Shown here piece after piece: positions 15,245-22,829 of a stretch of DNA of 25,815 bases (the first letter of the stretch is position 1; every line of letters begins with the position of its first letter). The position numbers were made by a program, and so were the translations under genes. Origin of the DNA: Planctomycetota bacterium. GTDB taxonomy: Bacteria > Planctomycetota > Phycisphaerae > Tepidisphaerales > Tepidisphaeraceae. The notes below the pieces were generated by a model that ran no database searches, was not told the DNA's origin, and worked only from the letters and a program-made list of their open reading frames with translations. Location of the stretch: assembly GCA_029777755.1 (NCBI GenBank), contig JAKORQ010000354.1, positions 1-25,815 of the forward strand, given 5' to 3'.

Positions 15245-16567
15245 ATGGATTACACCCAGATCACCCAGCAGCAGCGGCAGGCCATGCTTGAGGCGGTAGG
15301 CGCAGCGAGCATGAAGGATTTGCTCAAGCAGGTCCCGAGCAAGTTGCAGCTTGGCCGGGCCCTCGACCTGCCGGCCGCGATGGACGAGCTTTCGCTCCAG
15401 CAGCACCTGACCGCCCTTGCAAAGAAGAACAGCGGGGCGGAGAAGGTCTGCTTCGCCGGCGCCGGTGCGTACGACCATTTCATCCCCTCCGTGGTGGACG
15501 CGCTTGCCAACAAGGGCGAGTTTGTCACCGCATATACGCCATATCAGCCGGAGGCATCGCAGGGGGCGCTGCAGGCGTTCTTCGAGTTCCAGACGATGAT
15601 CTGCCAGCTCTCGGGGATGGATATCGCCAACGCCTCCATGTACGAGGGAGCGACGGCGCTGGCCGAGGCCATCCTCATGGCAGCCAATGCCAGCGGGCGT
15701 CGACAGGTTCTGTTCAGCCGCGCCATCAATCCCGACTATCGCCGGGTGATCGAGACTTACTTCTCCGACCTACCGGTGATGCCGGTGGAAGTGGCGATGA
15801 AGGATGGCGCCACTGACCTGGATGATCTCAAGGGCAAGCTGTCGGCCGACACGGCCGCCATCGTGGTGCAGTCGCCCAACTTCCTGGGGATCATGGAGGA
15901 TGTGAAGGCGGTCGCCGAGCTGGCGAAGGATAGCGGGGCGGCGATTATCCAGTCGTTCAACCCGATCAGCGTGGGGATCGTGAAGCGCCCGGGCGACCAG
16001 GGCGCGACGATCGCGGTGGCCGAGGGTCAGCCGCTGGGGATTCCGCTTTCCTTTGGCGGGCCATACCTGGGGATTTTCGCGGCGAAGGAGCAGTTCATGC
16101 GCCGCATGCCCGGGCGACTGGTGGGGCAAACCGTGGATGTGGATGGCAATCGCGCGTTCTGCCTTACGCTCCAGACGCGCGAGCAGCATATCCGCCGGGA
16201 GAAAGCCACGAGCAACGTCTGCACCAACCAGGGCCTGATGGCGCTGCGTGCGAGTGTCTATCTTGCCGCCATGGGGCCGGAAGGGCTGGCCGAGGTGGCG
16301 CAGCTCTGCCACAACAAGGCCGCCTATTTCGCGGCCGAGGCACAGAAGCGCGGAGCAAAGCTCAAGTTCCCCGGCCGGGCGTTCTTCAATGAGGTGCTGG
16401 TCGAGCTGCCTTCGGTCCAGGACGTCATCAAGCGCGCTTCTGGTGAAGGCATAATTGCCGGTTACGCAGTCGGGAAAGACTATCCCGAGTTGGAGAACTG
16501 CCTGCTGGTGGCGCTCACCGAGAAGCGCACCAGGGAGCAGATCGACAAGCTGGTGGCGTGTCTGTAG
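15245..16567 (+). CDS. gcvPA: Glycine dehydrogenase (aminomethyl-transferring) subunit 1
   Basis: This is the N-terminal half type of the split P-protein, which together with GcvPB decarboxylates glycine using pyridoxal phosphate. The 440-residue product shows the family features CFAGAGAYDHFIPSVVDALA, YTPYQPEASQGALQAFFEFQ, the following TMICQLSGMDIANASMYEGA, and later SFGGPYLGIFAAKEQFMRRM and SNVCTNQGLMALRASVYLA. The PLP-lysine is not expected here, since it lies in the PB subunit. The gene starts six bases after gcvH. The subunit needs its partner; gcvPB is not downstream, where a repeat-rich gap begins, so it must be elsewhere in the genome. Confidence 0.93.
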   Translation: MDYTQITQQQRQAMLEAVGAASMKDLLKQVPSKLQLGRALDLPAAMDELSLQQHLTALAKKNSGAEKVCFAGAGAYDHFIPSVVDALANKGEFVTAYTPYQPEASQGALQAFFEFQTMICQLSGMDIANASMYEGATALAEAILMAANASGRRQVLFSRAINPDYRRVIETYFSDLPVMPVEVAMKDGATDLDDLKGKLSADTAAIVVQSPNFLGIMEDVKAVAELAKDSGAAIIQSFNPISVGIVKRPGDQGATIAVAEGQPLGIPLSFGGPYLGIFAAKEQFMRRMPGRLVGQTVDVDGNRAFCLTLQTREQHIRREKATSNVCTNQGLMALRASVYLAAMGPEGLAEVAQLCHNKAAYFAAEAQKRGAKLKFPGRAFFNEVLVELPSVQDVIKRASGEGIIAGYAVGKDYPELENCLLVALTEKRTREQIDKLVACL

Positions 16568-16938
16568 TCCATACAGGCCGCGGGCTGAGGGTCGGCGGAA
16601 GACTACCCCGAACTTAATGCAGTTTGACCGGCATCGAGAGTCGTTCAGGTGCGCGCAAACGTTCCCTTTGTCGCTCTTCTTCTTCCTTCGTGCCTTGGTG
16701 CCCTAGAGCGGTTCCACCGTAGGTGGAGCGGGCGGTCTGCGCCCGCCCGGAGGCAAGGTGATCCTCGACAAACGTGCGATCAGAGCCAGGGCAACCTAGA
16801 GACGCGGCAACCAGGACAGCATCGACCTCTTGATGCCGGTCAGTGGGAATGCTTCCTGGGCAGACTTCTGCTGATTCAAAGTCCCGCGGCTCTAGACAAG
16901 CCGCTCCACCTGAAGTCGAGCAGCTATAGTGCCGGCCG
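16568..16938. repeat. 371-bp repeat-rich intergenic region
   Basis: It holds, in order, a reverse copy of module C (16619-16649), a CTTCGT-rich tract (about 16665-16700), and a full composite repeat: module A (16706-16770), a CGATCAGAGCCAGGG linker (16780-16794), a module C-like stretch (about 16825-16870) and module D (16881-16929). Module A contains TCCACC/GGTGGA and GCGGGCG/CGCCCGC hairpins. No gene is supported. The element ends ten bases before the stop of the convergent RTX gene. Confidence 0.65.
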
Positions 16939-18435
16939 CTACAGCTCCACATTCACCACGACGTCCAGCAGGGGATCGACCTCGGCGAAGTCCGTGCCAT
17001 CGCCGCCGTCGATCACATCCAACGCGCTATCGAGCGCTAAGAAGGTGTCGTCACCCGCTCCGCCGTTGAGCGTGTCGAAGTTCTCGTCGCCGACGATGGT
17101 GTCGTTACCCTCCTCGCCGAAGATCTGGTCGGCCGCATTGTTGCCGTACAACAGGTCGTTGTGATTGCCGCCGTAGATGGTGTCGCGACCCTTGCCGCCG
17201 AAAATGGTGTCATTGCCGGCCCGGCCGAACAGCATGTCGTGGCCATCGCCACCATCGATCGAGTCATCACCAAATCGTCCATTGATGACGTCATCGCCAT
17301 CACCGCCGTTGATATAGTCTATCGTCGACCCACCCATGATGGTGTCGTTTCCCTCGTTGCCGTTGATGCCAGCGACGGGCAGCCCTGGGCCGATGTCGAT
17401 GTAGTCATCCCCGCCGCCGGCGTGAATCTCGATGGCATTCACTCTTCCCTTGGCGAAATCGATCGTACTGCTGTTGCGCACCACGCGCACGCGATCGCCC
17501 AGGTCTTGCACGGCGATGAGGTCATCGCCCGGCGTACCGATGATCAGCAGAACGCCAGACTCGGTCAGTGACGGCATGTCGATCAGGGTGCTCGCGTTGA
17601 AGTCGGCCAGCACGTTCTCGCCGGCGATGGTGAGAGTGCCGTACTCCATCGGGGAACTCAGGTCTCCGCCATATGCCCGCACGCTGTACTGGCCGGGAGG
17701 AACCTGGAGGCTGTAGCCTCCGGCGTCCCATGTGATGGCCTGGAAGAAAGCGCCATCGGCAAGTGAGGTTGCCTCGACAGTCACGCCGCCAAGCCCCTCG
17801 AAGGGGGAGAAGATGCCGTTACCGTCGATGGTGTCGGCCCAGACAACACCGGTGATAAAGGGGTTGCCGGCCGTCGTTGCGTATTCCTGCGACACCATCC
17901 ATACCTGGGCGCCAGCGAAATTGCCGGGCGCGATGCCGATGCCGATCTCGCGAAAGAAATCGTTGAGCATCACCAGGCGATGTCCGCGATCGGGAATGCC
18001 CTCATCCACGAACAGGTTGCCGTGCAGCCGCTCGATGGTCATGATCGGCTCGGGCAGGTGCGTGTAGAAGCCGCTGTAGGCGATGTTCTCTCCCCAGGCG
18101 TAGGGTGGGACGAAGTTATAGCCCGCGGCCGCGTCGCGATCGCCGGGATCAGAGCCGTTGATCCCGGTGTGATCGAAAATGTCAGTCTCCAGCATCCACA
18201 GCGAATGGGCGTCGGCCGATTCATTGAGAAAGCCATTGAACGCCAGCGGCTGCTTTGGCGCAGCGCTGATGAGCTGGTCAGGCGGGACACCTTCGTTTAA
18301 GTCGATGCCGAAACTTGCGGCCTCAAGGGCAGGATTGGCTCGCGCCCGGTTGACCAGGTAGAGCATGTACTGTTCGTAAACTGTTGGGTCGGCCGCCAGC
18401 AGCAGGCGCACTTCAAGAATCTCAAATGGAATCAT
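16939..18435 (-). CDS. CAP-domain protein with RTX calcium-binding repeats and LEPR-XLL-like N-terminus
   Basis: The 498-residue product opens with FEILEVRLLLAADP (residues 4-17), a variant of the planctomycete LEPR-XLL motif found on surface or secreted proteins. Residues 18-188 are a CAP/SCP-like domain with candidate site residues H77 (ADAH), E116 (WGENIAY) and H152 (GHRLVML). Residues 195-280 resemble a SdrD_B/Cna-like beta module (GVVWADTIDGNGIFSPFEGL). Residues 297-482 contain RTX-type nonapeptides such as GGDGDDVIN, GRAGNDTIF and GEEGNDTIV, which bind calcium. The likely location is outside the cell. The start is ATG 18435, with GGAGGG upstream. CAP proteins have been linked to varied extracellular roles, so a function cannot be fixed. 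The downstream side is a repeat element. Confidence 0.8.
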   Translation of the reverse strand: MIPFEILEVRLLLAADPTVYEQYMLYLVNRARANPALEAASFGIDLNEGVPPDQLISAAPKQPLAFNGFLNESADAHSLWMLETDIFDHTGINGSDPGDRDAAAGYNFVPPYAWGENIAYSGFYTHLPEPIMTIERLHGNLFVDEGIPDRGHRLVMLNDFFREIGIGIAPGNFAGAQVWMVSQEYATTAGNPFITGVVWADTIDGNGIFSPFEGLGGVTVEATSLADGAFFQAITWDAGGYSLQVPPGQYSVRAYGGDLSSPMEYGTLTIAGENVLADFNASTLIDMPSLTESGVLLIIGTPGDDLIAVQDLGDRVRVVRNSSTIDFAKGRVNAIEIHAGGGDDYIDIGPGLPVAGINGNEGNDTIMGGSTIDYINGGDGDDVINGRFGDDSIDGGDGHDMLFGRAGNDTIFGGKGRDTIYGGNHNDLLYGNNAADQIFGEEGNDTIVGDENFDTLNGGAGDDTFLALDSALDVIDGGDGTDFAEVDPLLDVVVNVEL

Positions 18436-18583
18436 CCTCTTCTTCCCTCCCTCCGATGTCCTGGTCTCCCCGAGACTGGCTGACCAGGCTGTTGCCGTGC
18501 CCTCCAGGCGAGAGCGACAAGGGAACTTTTCGCGGCCGAATACGGTTGCTCAAGCGGTCTGCGCCGGTAAAATTCGGCCCGCC

Positions 18584-19312
18584 ATGAGCCTCACCATCAT
18601 CCCCAGCATCGATCTCCGCGGCGGCCAGGTTGTGCGTCTTCGCCAGGGAGATTACTCACAGCAGCTCAACTATGCCGTCGATCCCATCGAGACCGCGCAG
18701 CAGTTTCAGCAGGCCGGCGCGAAGTGGATCCACATTGTTGATCTTGATGGCGCGAAGGAAGGCCGGCCGGCGCAGGTCGAGTTGATCAGGAAGATTATCG
18801 CGGCTGTTGATGTGTCAGTTGAGGTGGGCGGTGGCGTGCGCAGCACGGACGATGTAAAGGCGCTGCTGGGCGCTGGCGCGCAGCGCGTGGTGGTGGGAAC
18901 GAAGGCGCTGGAGGCCTGGGACTGGTTCCGCGAACTGTGCCATCAGCCTGAGATGAGCGATCGGCTGATCCTGGCGGTGGATGCGAAGGATGGCATGGTG
19001 GCGACGCGCGGCTGGACGCACACCACCAACGTGTCGGCCGAGGAACTGGCGCGGCAGGTGAGCGACTGGCCGCTGGGGGCACTGCTGTACACGGACGTGG
19101 CGAAGGACGGCATGATGACCGGCCCGAACTATGCAAACACTGCCAGGCTGGCGCAGGCCGGCAAGGTACCGGTGATCGCGTCAGGAGGCATCGGCAACAT
19201 CAATCACGTGCGCGAGACGAAGAAGACCGGCGCCTGGGGATGCATCATCGGCCGCTCGCTTTACGAGGGCACGGTGAAACTGGAAGAGGCGCTGAAGGTC
19301 GCGGCCGAGTGA
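18584..19312 (+). CDS. hisA: Phosphoribosylformimino-5-aminoimidazole carboxamide ribotide isomerase
   Basis: HisA is a (beta/alpha)8 barrel that isomerises ProFAR in histidine biosynthesis. The 242-residue product begins MSLTIIPSIDLRGGQVVRLR and has VEVGGGVRSTDD, AVDAKDGMVATRGW and YTDVAKDGMMTGPN. Residues D10, D133 and T170 stand where HisA has its catalytic Asp, Asp and Thr. I start at ATG 18584 because the family begins just before the IPSIDL strand; the frame remains open 87 bases further upstream without family similarity. It is a lone histidine gene here: the CAP/RTX gene is divergent and a convergent fucosidase follows. Confidence 0.95.
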   Translation: MSLTIIPSIDLRGGQVVRLRQGDYSQQLNYAVDPIETAQQFQQAGAKWIHIVDLDGAKEGRPAQVELIRKIIAAVDVSVEVGGGVRSTDDVKALLGAGAQRVVVGTKALEAWDWFRELCHQPEMSDRLILAVDAKDGMVATRGWTHTTNVSAEELARQVSDWPLGALLYTDVAKDGMMTGPNYANTARLAQAGKVPVIASGGIGNINHVRETKKTGAWGCIIGRSLYEGTVKLEEALKVAAE

Positions 19313-19349
19313 GGTGCTGGGCGCCGATGGATTGATCGGTTTCCAGAAT

Positions 19350-19430
19350 GAGAGCGGTTCCACCTAAAGCGGAGCGGGCGGAACCGCTTTACTTTTCCCT
19401 TCGTCGCTTCTTCGGTTCGTGCTTTTTCCC
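19350..19430 (+). repeat. Interspersed non-coding repeat, partial module A copy plus CTTCGT tract
   Basis: GAGCGGTTCCACC at 19350 matches module A at 16705; it then has AAAGCGGAGCGGGCGG and closes with GGAACCGCT, so AGCGGTTCC/GGAACCGCT can pair over 9 bp. A CCCTTCGTCGCTTCTTCGG tract follows, like the one at 10301-10335. Confidence 0.5.
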
Positions 19431-19444
19431 CATGAAAAGAACAA

Positions 19445-19470
19445 CCCCGGGAGACTTGCGTATCCCGGGG
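19445..19470 (-). terminator. Terminator-like hairpin after the fucosidase gene
   Basis: CCCCGGGA (19445-19452) and TCCCGGGG (19463-19470) form an 8-bp stem with a ten-base loop, 26 bp beyond the stop of the minus-strand fucosidase. Read on the minus strand, a moderately T-rich stretch (TTGTTCTTTTC) follows, fitting an intrinsic terminator. It may also act on hisA transcripts. Confidence 0.6.
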
Positions 19471-19496
19471 TCTGTTCACTTGCTCGTCAACTGTCC

Positions 19497-20795
19497 CTAC
19501 TTCTTCAGGAACAGCTCGATCACCGGCACGGTTACCGGTGGCTTGGGTGTGGGCAGCTGCAGCACCAGGGTGTTATCGCGGCTACCGTGTTCGCTGGCGG
19601 CGTTGGCCGTCCAGTCGGTGGGAACCAGCGGAAGCTCCGAGCCGTCGTTGAGCAATTGGGCGTATTCCACGCGGTCGGCCAGCTTGTCGAGATAGATGTA
19701 CTTGAATGGCCATGTGAACAGGTGCACGTACAGCCGATTGGTCTGCGGGTTGTACGTCAGGCGGCAATCCTGCGGGGTGGGGATGTCGGCCGGCGCGGCC
19801 GTGCAGCCGTAGATCGAGCGCGAGTGGCGCTTCATCCATTCGCCGATTCCCTGCAGCGACTCAAGGGCGCGATAGTCAAACTCGCCGCGCGAGGTCGGCC
19901 CGACGTTGAGCAGCAGATTGCCGCCCTTGGAGACGGTGTCGACGAGCATCTCCACCAGTTGCGCCACGCTCTTCCAGCTCGTCTCGTCTCGGTGATAGCC
20001 CCAGGAGCCGGAGAATGTCTGGCAGGCTTCCCACACCACCGGCGTGCCCTTGAAGGTGACCCACGAGCGCGGCGTGAACTGCTCGGGCGTCTTGACATCC
20101 CAACCTTCCTCGAGGTCCAGGCGATCATCGAGGATGATGTTGGGCGCCAGCTCGCGCACCAGCTTGTAGAGCTTCTCCGATTCCCAGTCGTTGCGGCCCT
20201 TGCCGCTGCCATCCGGCTTGGGATAGGAGAAGTCGAACCACATGATGTCCACCGGTCCATACCCGGTGAGCAGCTCGCGCACCTGGTCGCGCATGTACTG
20301 GGCGTAGCGGGCCATGTCGCGGCCCTGGTTCATCTTCTCGCGGTCAGGATGATCCCGATATGGCCCGATGTGCGGGTCGAGCACGAAGTCAGGATGGTGC
20401 CAGTCGATCAGCGAGTAGTAGAAGCCCGTGCGCAAACCTTCCTTGCGGAACGCCTCGACCATGGGGCGCAGCAGGTCGCGGCCAGCCGGCGTGTTGGTCG
20501 CCTTGAAGTCGGTGAACTTGCTGTCCCACAGGCAGAACCCCTCGTGGTGCTTGGTGGTGATCACGAAGTACTTCATGCCCGCGTCCTTCGCGGCCTTCGC
20601 CCAGACGGAAGGATCGTAAAGGTCCGGGTCGAAGTGCTTGAAGTACTTCTCGTACACGTCATTGGGGATCTTCTCGTTGTGCTGCACCCACTCATGGCGG
20701 GCGGCCAGCGAGTACAGTCCCCAGTGGATGAACATGCCAAAGCGATCGCGCGTGAACCAGGAAGTGTCCCCGGGTGTCTTGAGAACCTCGAGCAT
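19497..20795 (-). CDS. Alpha-L-fucosidase, GH29 family
   Basis: The product hydrolyses terminal alpha-L-fucose from oligosaccharides, judged by family. The 432-residue sequence has the GH29 start FGMFIHWGLYSLAARHEWVQ, then KYFVITTKHHEGFCLWDSKF, GFYYSLIDWHHPDF and DIMWFDFSYPK, where D188 is the probable nucleophile. A later block reads GNLLLNVGPTSRGEF. There is no signal peptide, so it should act in the cytoplasm on imported oligosaccharides. I start at ATG 20795, since AAGGAG stands six bases upstream (the TTG at 20798 is not preferred). It is divergent from the AraC regulator at 20895 across 99 bp, a typical arrangement for a locally controlled sugar enzyme. The acid/base residue cannot be assigned from the sequence alone. 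Confidence 0.92.
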   Translation of the reverse strand: MLEVLKTPGDTSWFTRDRFGMFIHWGLYSLAARHEWVQHNEKIPNDVYEKYFKHFDPDLYDPSVWAKAAKDAGMKYFVITTKHHEGFCLWDSKFTDFKATNTPAGRDLLRPMVEAFRKEGLRTGFYYSLIDWHHPDFVLDPHIGPYRDHPDREKMNQGRDMARYAQYMRDQVRELLTGYGPVDIMWFDFSYPKPDGSGKGRNDWESEKLYKLVRELAPNIILDDRLDLEEGWDVKTPEQFTPRSWVTFKGTPVVWEACQTFSGSWGYHRDETSWKSVAQLVEMLVDTVSKGGNLLLNVGPTSRGEFDYRALESLQGIGEWMKRHSRSIYGCTAAPADIPTPQDCRLTYNPQTNRLYVHLFTWPFKYIYLDKLADRVEYAQLLNDGSELPLVPTDWTANAASEHGSRDNTLVLQLPTPKPPVTVPVIELFLKK

Positions 20796-20894
20796 CAACG
20801 TCTCCTTATGTATTGGACGAGCAACAGCCTACGTCGGCGGCCGGGGCGCTTAAATGAACCGCAGCACCGTTTTGTGTATATTCGCACCATCGCC

Positions 20895-21671
20895 ATGGAA
20901 GCCACCTACAACAGCCCGTCGGTGCGGATACTGACGATCAACGCCATGAATCTGCCTGAGGAGTGGGAGAACTACAGCTTTTCCGCACCGTACTGGCGCC
21001 TGTACTGGAACGCTGCGCCCGGCGCTGAAGTTGTGTGGAAATCCAACAGGACGCCGCTGCGCCCCGATCGCCTGGTGATCATCCCGCCCGACACCGCCTT
21101 CACCGCGAAATGTGCCCACCGGCCACGGCACCTGTACATACATTTCCTCGTCGGCAGCCCGCTGGATGCGGCACTGCCGGGCGTCTACCATCGCCCGGTG
21201 CGCGGCGACCTGCGGCAGATGGCCGCCGCCCTTGCCTCCGGCGAAGTCGAGCAGCGCAGTTCCACGCTCATGGCGCTATCGCTGATCCACGCGACGCTGT
21301 GCGCCTTGCCGCCAGAGGCGATTCGTCCCACGCCCAGCGATCCGCGCATCCATCGCGTGCTCAAGGCGATGGATGCTCACCTGCAGCAGCCGCTGAGCAA
21401 TATCCAACTCGCCGAGATCGCCCAGATGAGCGTCAACAGCTTCCTGCGGCTGTTCCGCGAGCAGACGGGCAGTTCGCCGCAGGCGGTATACCTGCGAAAG
21501 CGAATCGATCACTCATGCATGCAGCTCCACTTCACCGACATGAAGATGGAGCAGGTGGCGCAGATGGCCGGCTTCTGCGATCGCTATCACTTCTCGCGCA
21601 CCTTCAAGCGTTTGCGCGGCATTGGGCCGGCCGCCTTCCGCCGGCAATCCAGCTACCTCGCTGGCATGTAG
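20895..21671 (+). CDS. AraC-family transcriptional regulator
   Basis: The 258-residue product starts at ATG 20895; a GTG at 20874 is an in-frame alternative and no clear Shine-Dalgarno separates them. Residues 1-130 form a cupin-like sensing domain, with PDRLVIIPPDTAFTAKCAHR typical of AraC N-termini. The C-terminal half has two helix-turn-helix units: PLSNIQLAEIAQMSVNSFLR followed by FREQTGSSPQAVYLRKRI, then MKMEQVAQMAGFCDRYHFSR and FKRLRGIGPAAFRRQ. The divergent fucosidase is the obvious target, with fucose or a fucosyl oligosaccharide as a possible inducer (inference). A longer open reading frame extends upstream, but it only shadows the fucosidase gene. Confidence 0.9.
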   Translation: MEATYNSPSVRILTINAMNLPEEWENYSFSAPYWRLYWNAAPGAEVVWKSNRTPLRPDRLVIIPPDTAFTAKCAHRPRHLYIHFLVGSPLDAALPGVYHRPVRGDLRQMAAALASGEVEQRSSTLMALSLIHATLCALPPEAIRPTPSDPRIHRVLKAMDAHLQQPLSNIQLAEIAQMSVNSFLRLFREQTGSSPQAVYLRKRIDHSCMQLHFTDMKMEQVAQMAGFCDRYHFSRTFKRLRGIGPAAFRRQSSYLAGM

Positions 21672-21752
21672 GTGCTTTCTTACAGATACACTGTGAGCCG
21701 CCTGCGCGAGGGCAAATTGCGTGCTTGGATTTAGCCTCCGGGCAATGGCATA

Positions 21753-22319
21753 ATGCCGGCGATGGCGGACCAACTGGCGGCAGAATCGCAGCAGATCATG
21801 GAATCGCAGGAGACTGCATCCTCACCTCTTCCACCGGCCGGGAAATCGCAGAGCAGCGGCGGCTGGTGGACGCTGCCGACAATGTGCCTGGGTATCGCCC
21901 TGATCGCCTGCTCGCTGATCGTCGGGCAGGTGGAGGAGAACCGCCAGATGGCCTGGCAGCGAAACAAGCTGCAGATGGATTTGGAGTACCTTCAGCGGCA
22001 GGCCAGTACCAACCAGGAGTTTCTCGAGCGCCTCAAGACCGATGCCAACCTGGTCGAGCGGCTGGCGCAGCGGCAGATGAAGATGATCCGCGAAGGGGCG
22101 GCGGTGCTGGAACTGGAAGGTCGCCACGCGCAGGACAACTCCTCGGTCTTCAAGCTGGTGAAGACTCCGCCGCCGCCGAAGGTGGAACCATACAAGCCGG
22201 CCGACACCCTGCTCAACCGCCTCTTTGGCACTCCCCGGCAGCGACTGTACGCCTCAGGGATCGGCGCGCTATTGGTGGCAGTGGGGCTTATCATGGGGGC
22301 ATCGCGCCCGCGGGCGTGA
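21753..22319 (+). CDS. FtsB/DivIC-like membrane coiled-coil protein with extra C-terminal membrane segment
   Basis: The 188-residue product starts at ATG 21753 (ATG 21762 is possible). A polar N-terminal region of about 37 residues precedes a transmembrane helix at about 41-58 (LPTMCLGIALIACSLIVG). A coiled-coil region rich in Gln, Glu and Leu follows (60-110). Residues 97-122 (DANLVERLAQRQMKMIREGA and following) align without gaps to the signature after the coiled coil in FtsB/DivIC septum-formation proteins (DPxxIExxARxxLGMxxPGE). A linker with PPPPKVEPYKP leads to a second transmembrane helix at about 166-183, which FtsB/DivIC proteins usually lack. A divisome or envelope role is inferred. 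It appears to be monocistronic after the AraC gene. Confidence 0.6.
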   Translation: MPAMADQLAAESQQIMESQETASSPLPPAGKSQSSGGWWTLPTMCLGIALIACSLIVGQVEENRQMAWQRNKLQMDLEYLQRQASTNQEFLERLKTDANLVERLAQRQMKMIREGAAVLELEGRHAQDNSSVFKLVKTPPPPKVEPYKPADTLLNRLFGTPRQRLYASGIGALLVAVGLIMGASRPRA

Positions 22320-22761
22320 GAGAGACCTGAAGATAGCGGAGTGACGAAGCGACTGAGCGACGAAGGGAAATCATGGGAGCGCGGGCGTCCTCGCCCGCAT
22401 CCTTGAGCTACGTACTCGATCCCTTTTTTTCACTGGAGCAGTTCCACCCAAAGTGGAGCGGGCGGTCTCAGCCCGCGGGAGGCTAGGGGGCTCGACGGGG
22501 ATTACTTCGGGATCAAAGGCACTGGCGGGATCAGTAGAGCAGTTCCGCCGGAACTGCGGGAGCTATGGGGATCCTCGGCGAATATTCGATCAGGGTCAGG
22601 GAGGTTCGACGTACACCCCTTTTTTACCGCAAAGCGTAACCTCGACAGTGTTGACCTCTCGATGCCGGTCGTTGTGGATGCTACTCGTGGCAAACGTCAT
22701 GCAATCCGACTTCCTGAGGTGTGCAGGACAAGCCGCTCCACTTGAAGTTGAGCAGCTATAG
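22320..22761. repeat. Repeat-rich intergenic region, largest in the window
   Basis: The space 22320-22829 holds no gene that I can support. It contains a GACGAAGCGACTGAGCGACG tract (22344-22363), the hairpin repeat (22375-22402), module A (22438-22500), a second module A (22537-22580), a CGATCAGGGTCAGGG linker (22587-22601), module C (about 22640-22690) and module D (22727-22761). The last 35 bases, 22727-22761, match 16895-16929 at 33 positions. The porin terminator follows directly. Confidence 0.65.
22375..22402 (+). repeat. GC-rich hairpin repeat, copy 3
   Basis: GGGAGC is followed by GCGGGCG (22381-22387), the loop TCCT and CGCCCGC (22392-22398), then ATCC. The 7-bp stem is perfect. It is the reverse complement of 13447-13473 over the whole unit. 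Confidence 0.65.
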
Positions 22762-22799
22762 AAAAAAAGCCGGCCGCGTGATGTTTGCACGCGGCCGGC
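22762..22799 (-). terminator. Intrinsic terminator of the porin-like gene
   Basis: GCCGGCCGCGTG (22769-22780) and CACGCGGCCGGC (22788-22799) form a perfect 12-bp stem with a seven-base loop. Seven A residues at 22762-22768 read as a T-run on the minus strand. It stands 30 bp beyond the stop of the minus-strand gene. Confidence 0.9.
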
Positions 22800-22829
22800 C
22801 TGGTTTTTCTTCACAGCCTTGCGCCGTGA

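Noticed and set aside
19419..20894. Upstream extension of the AraC frame to give a 750-residue protein
   Set aside because: The extra part is antisense to the GH29 fucosidase, which is clearly genuine; the AraC family starts near 20895.
21035..22330. 431-codon plus-strand frame covering the AraC and FtsB-like genes
   Set aside because: It is out of frame with two real genes and is rich in Arg, Pro, Gly and Ala, as expected for a shadow.
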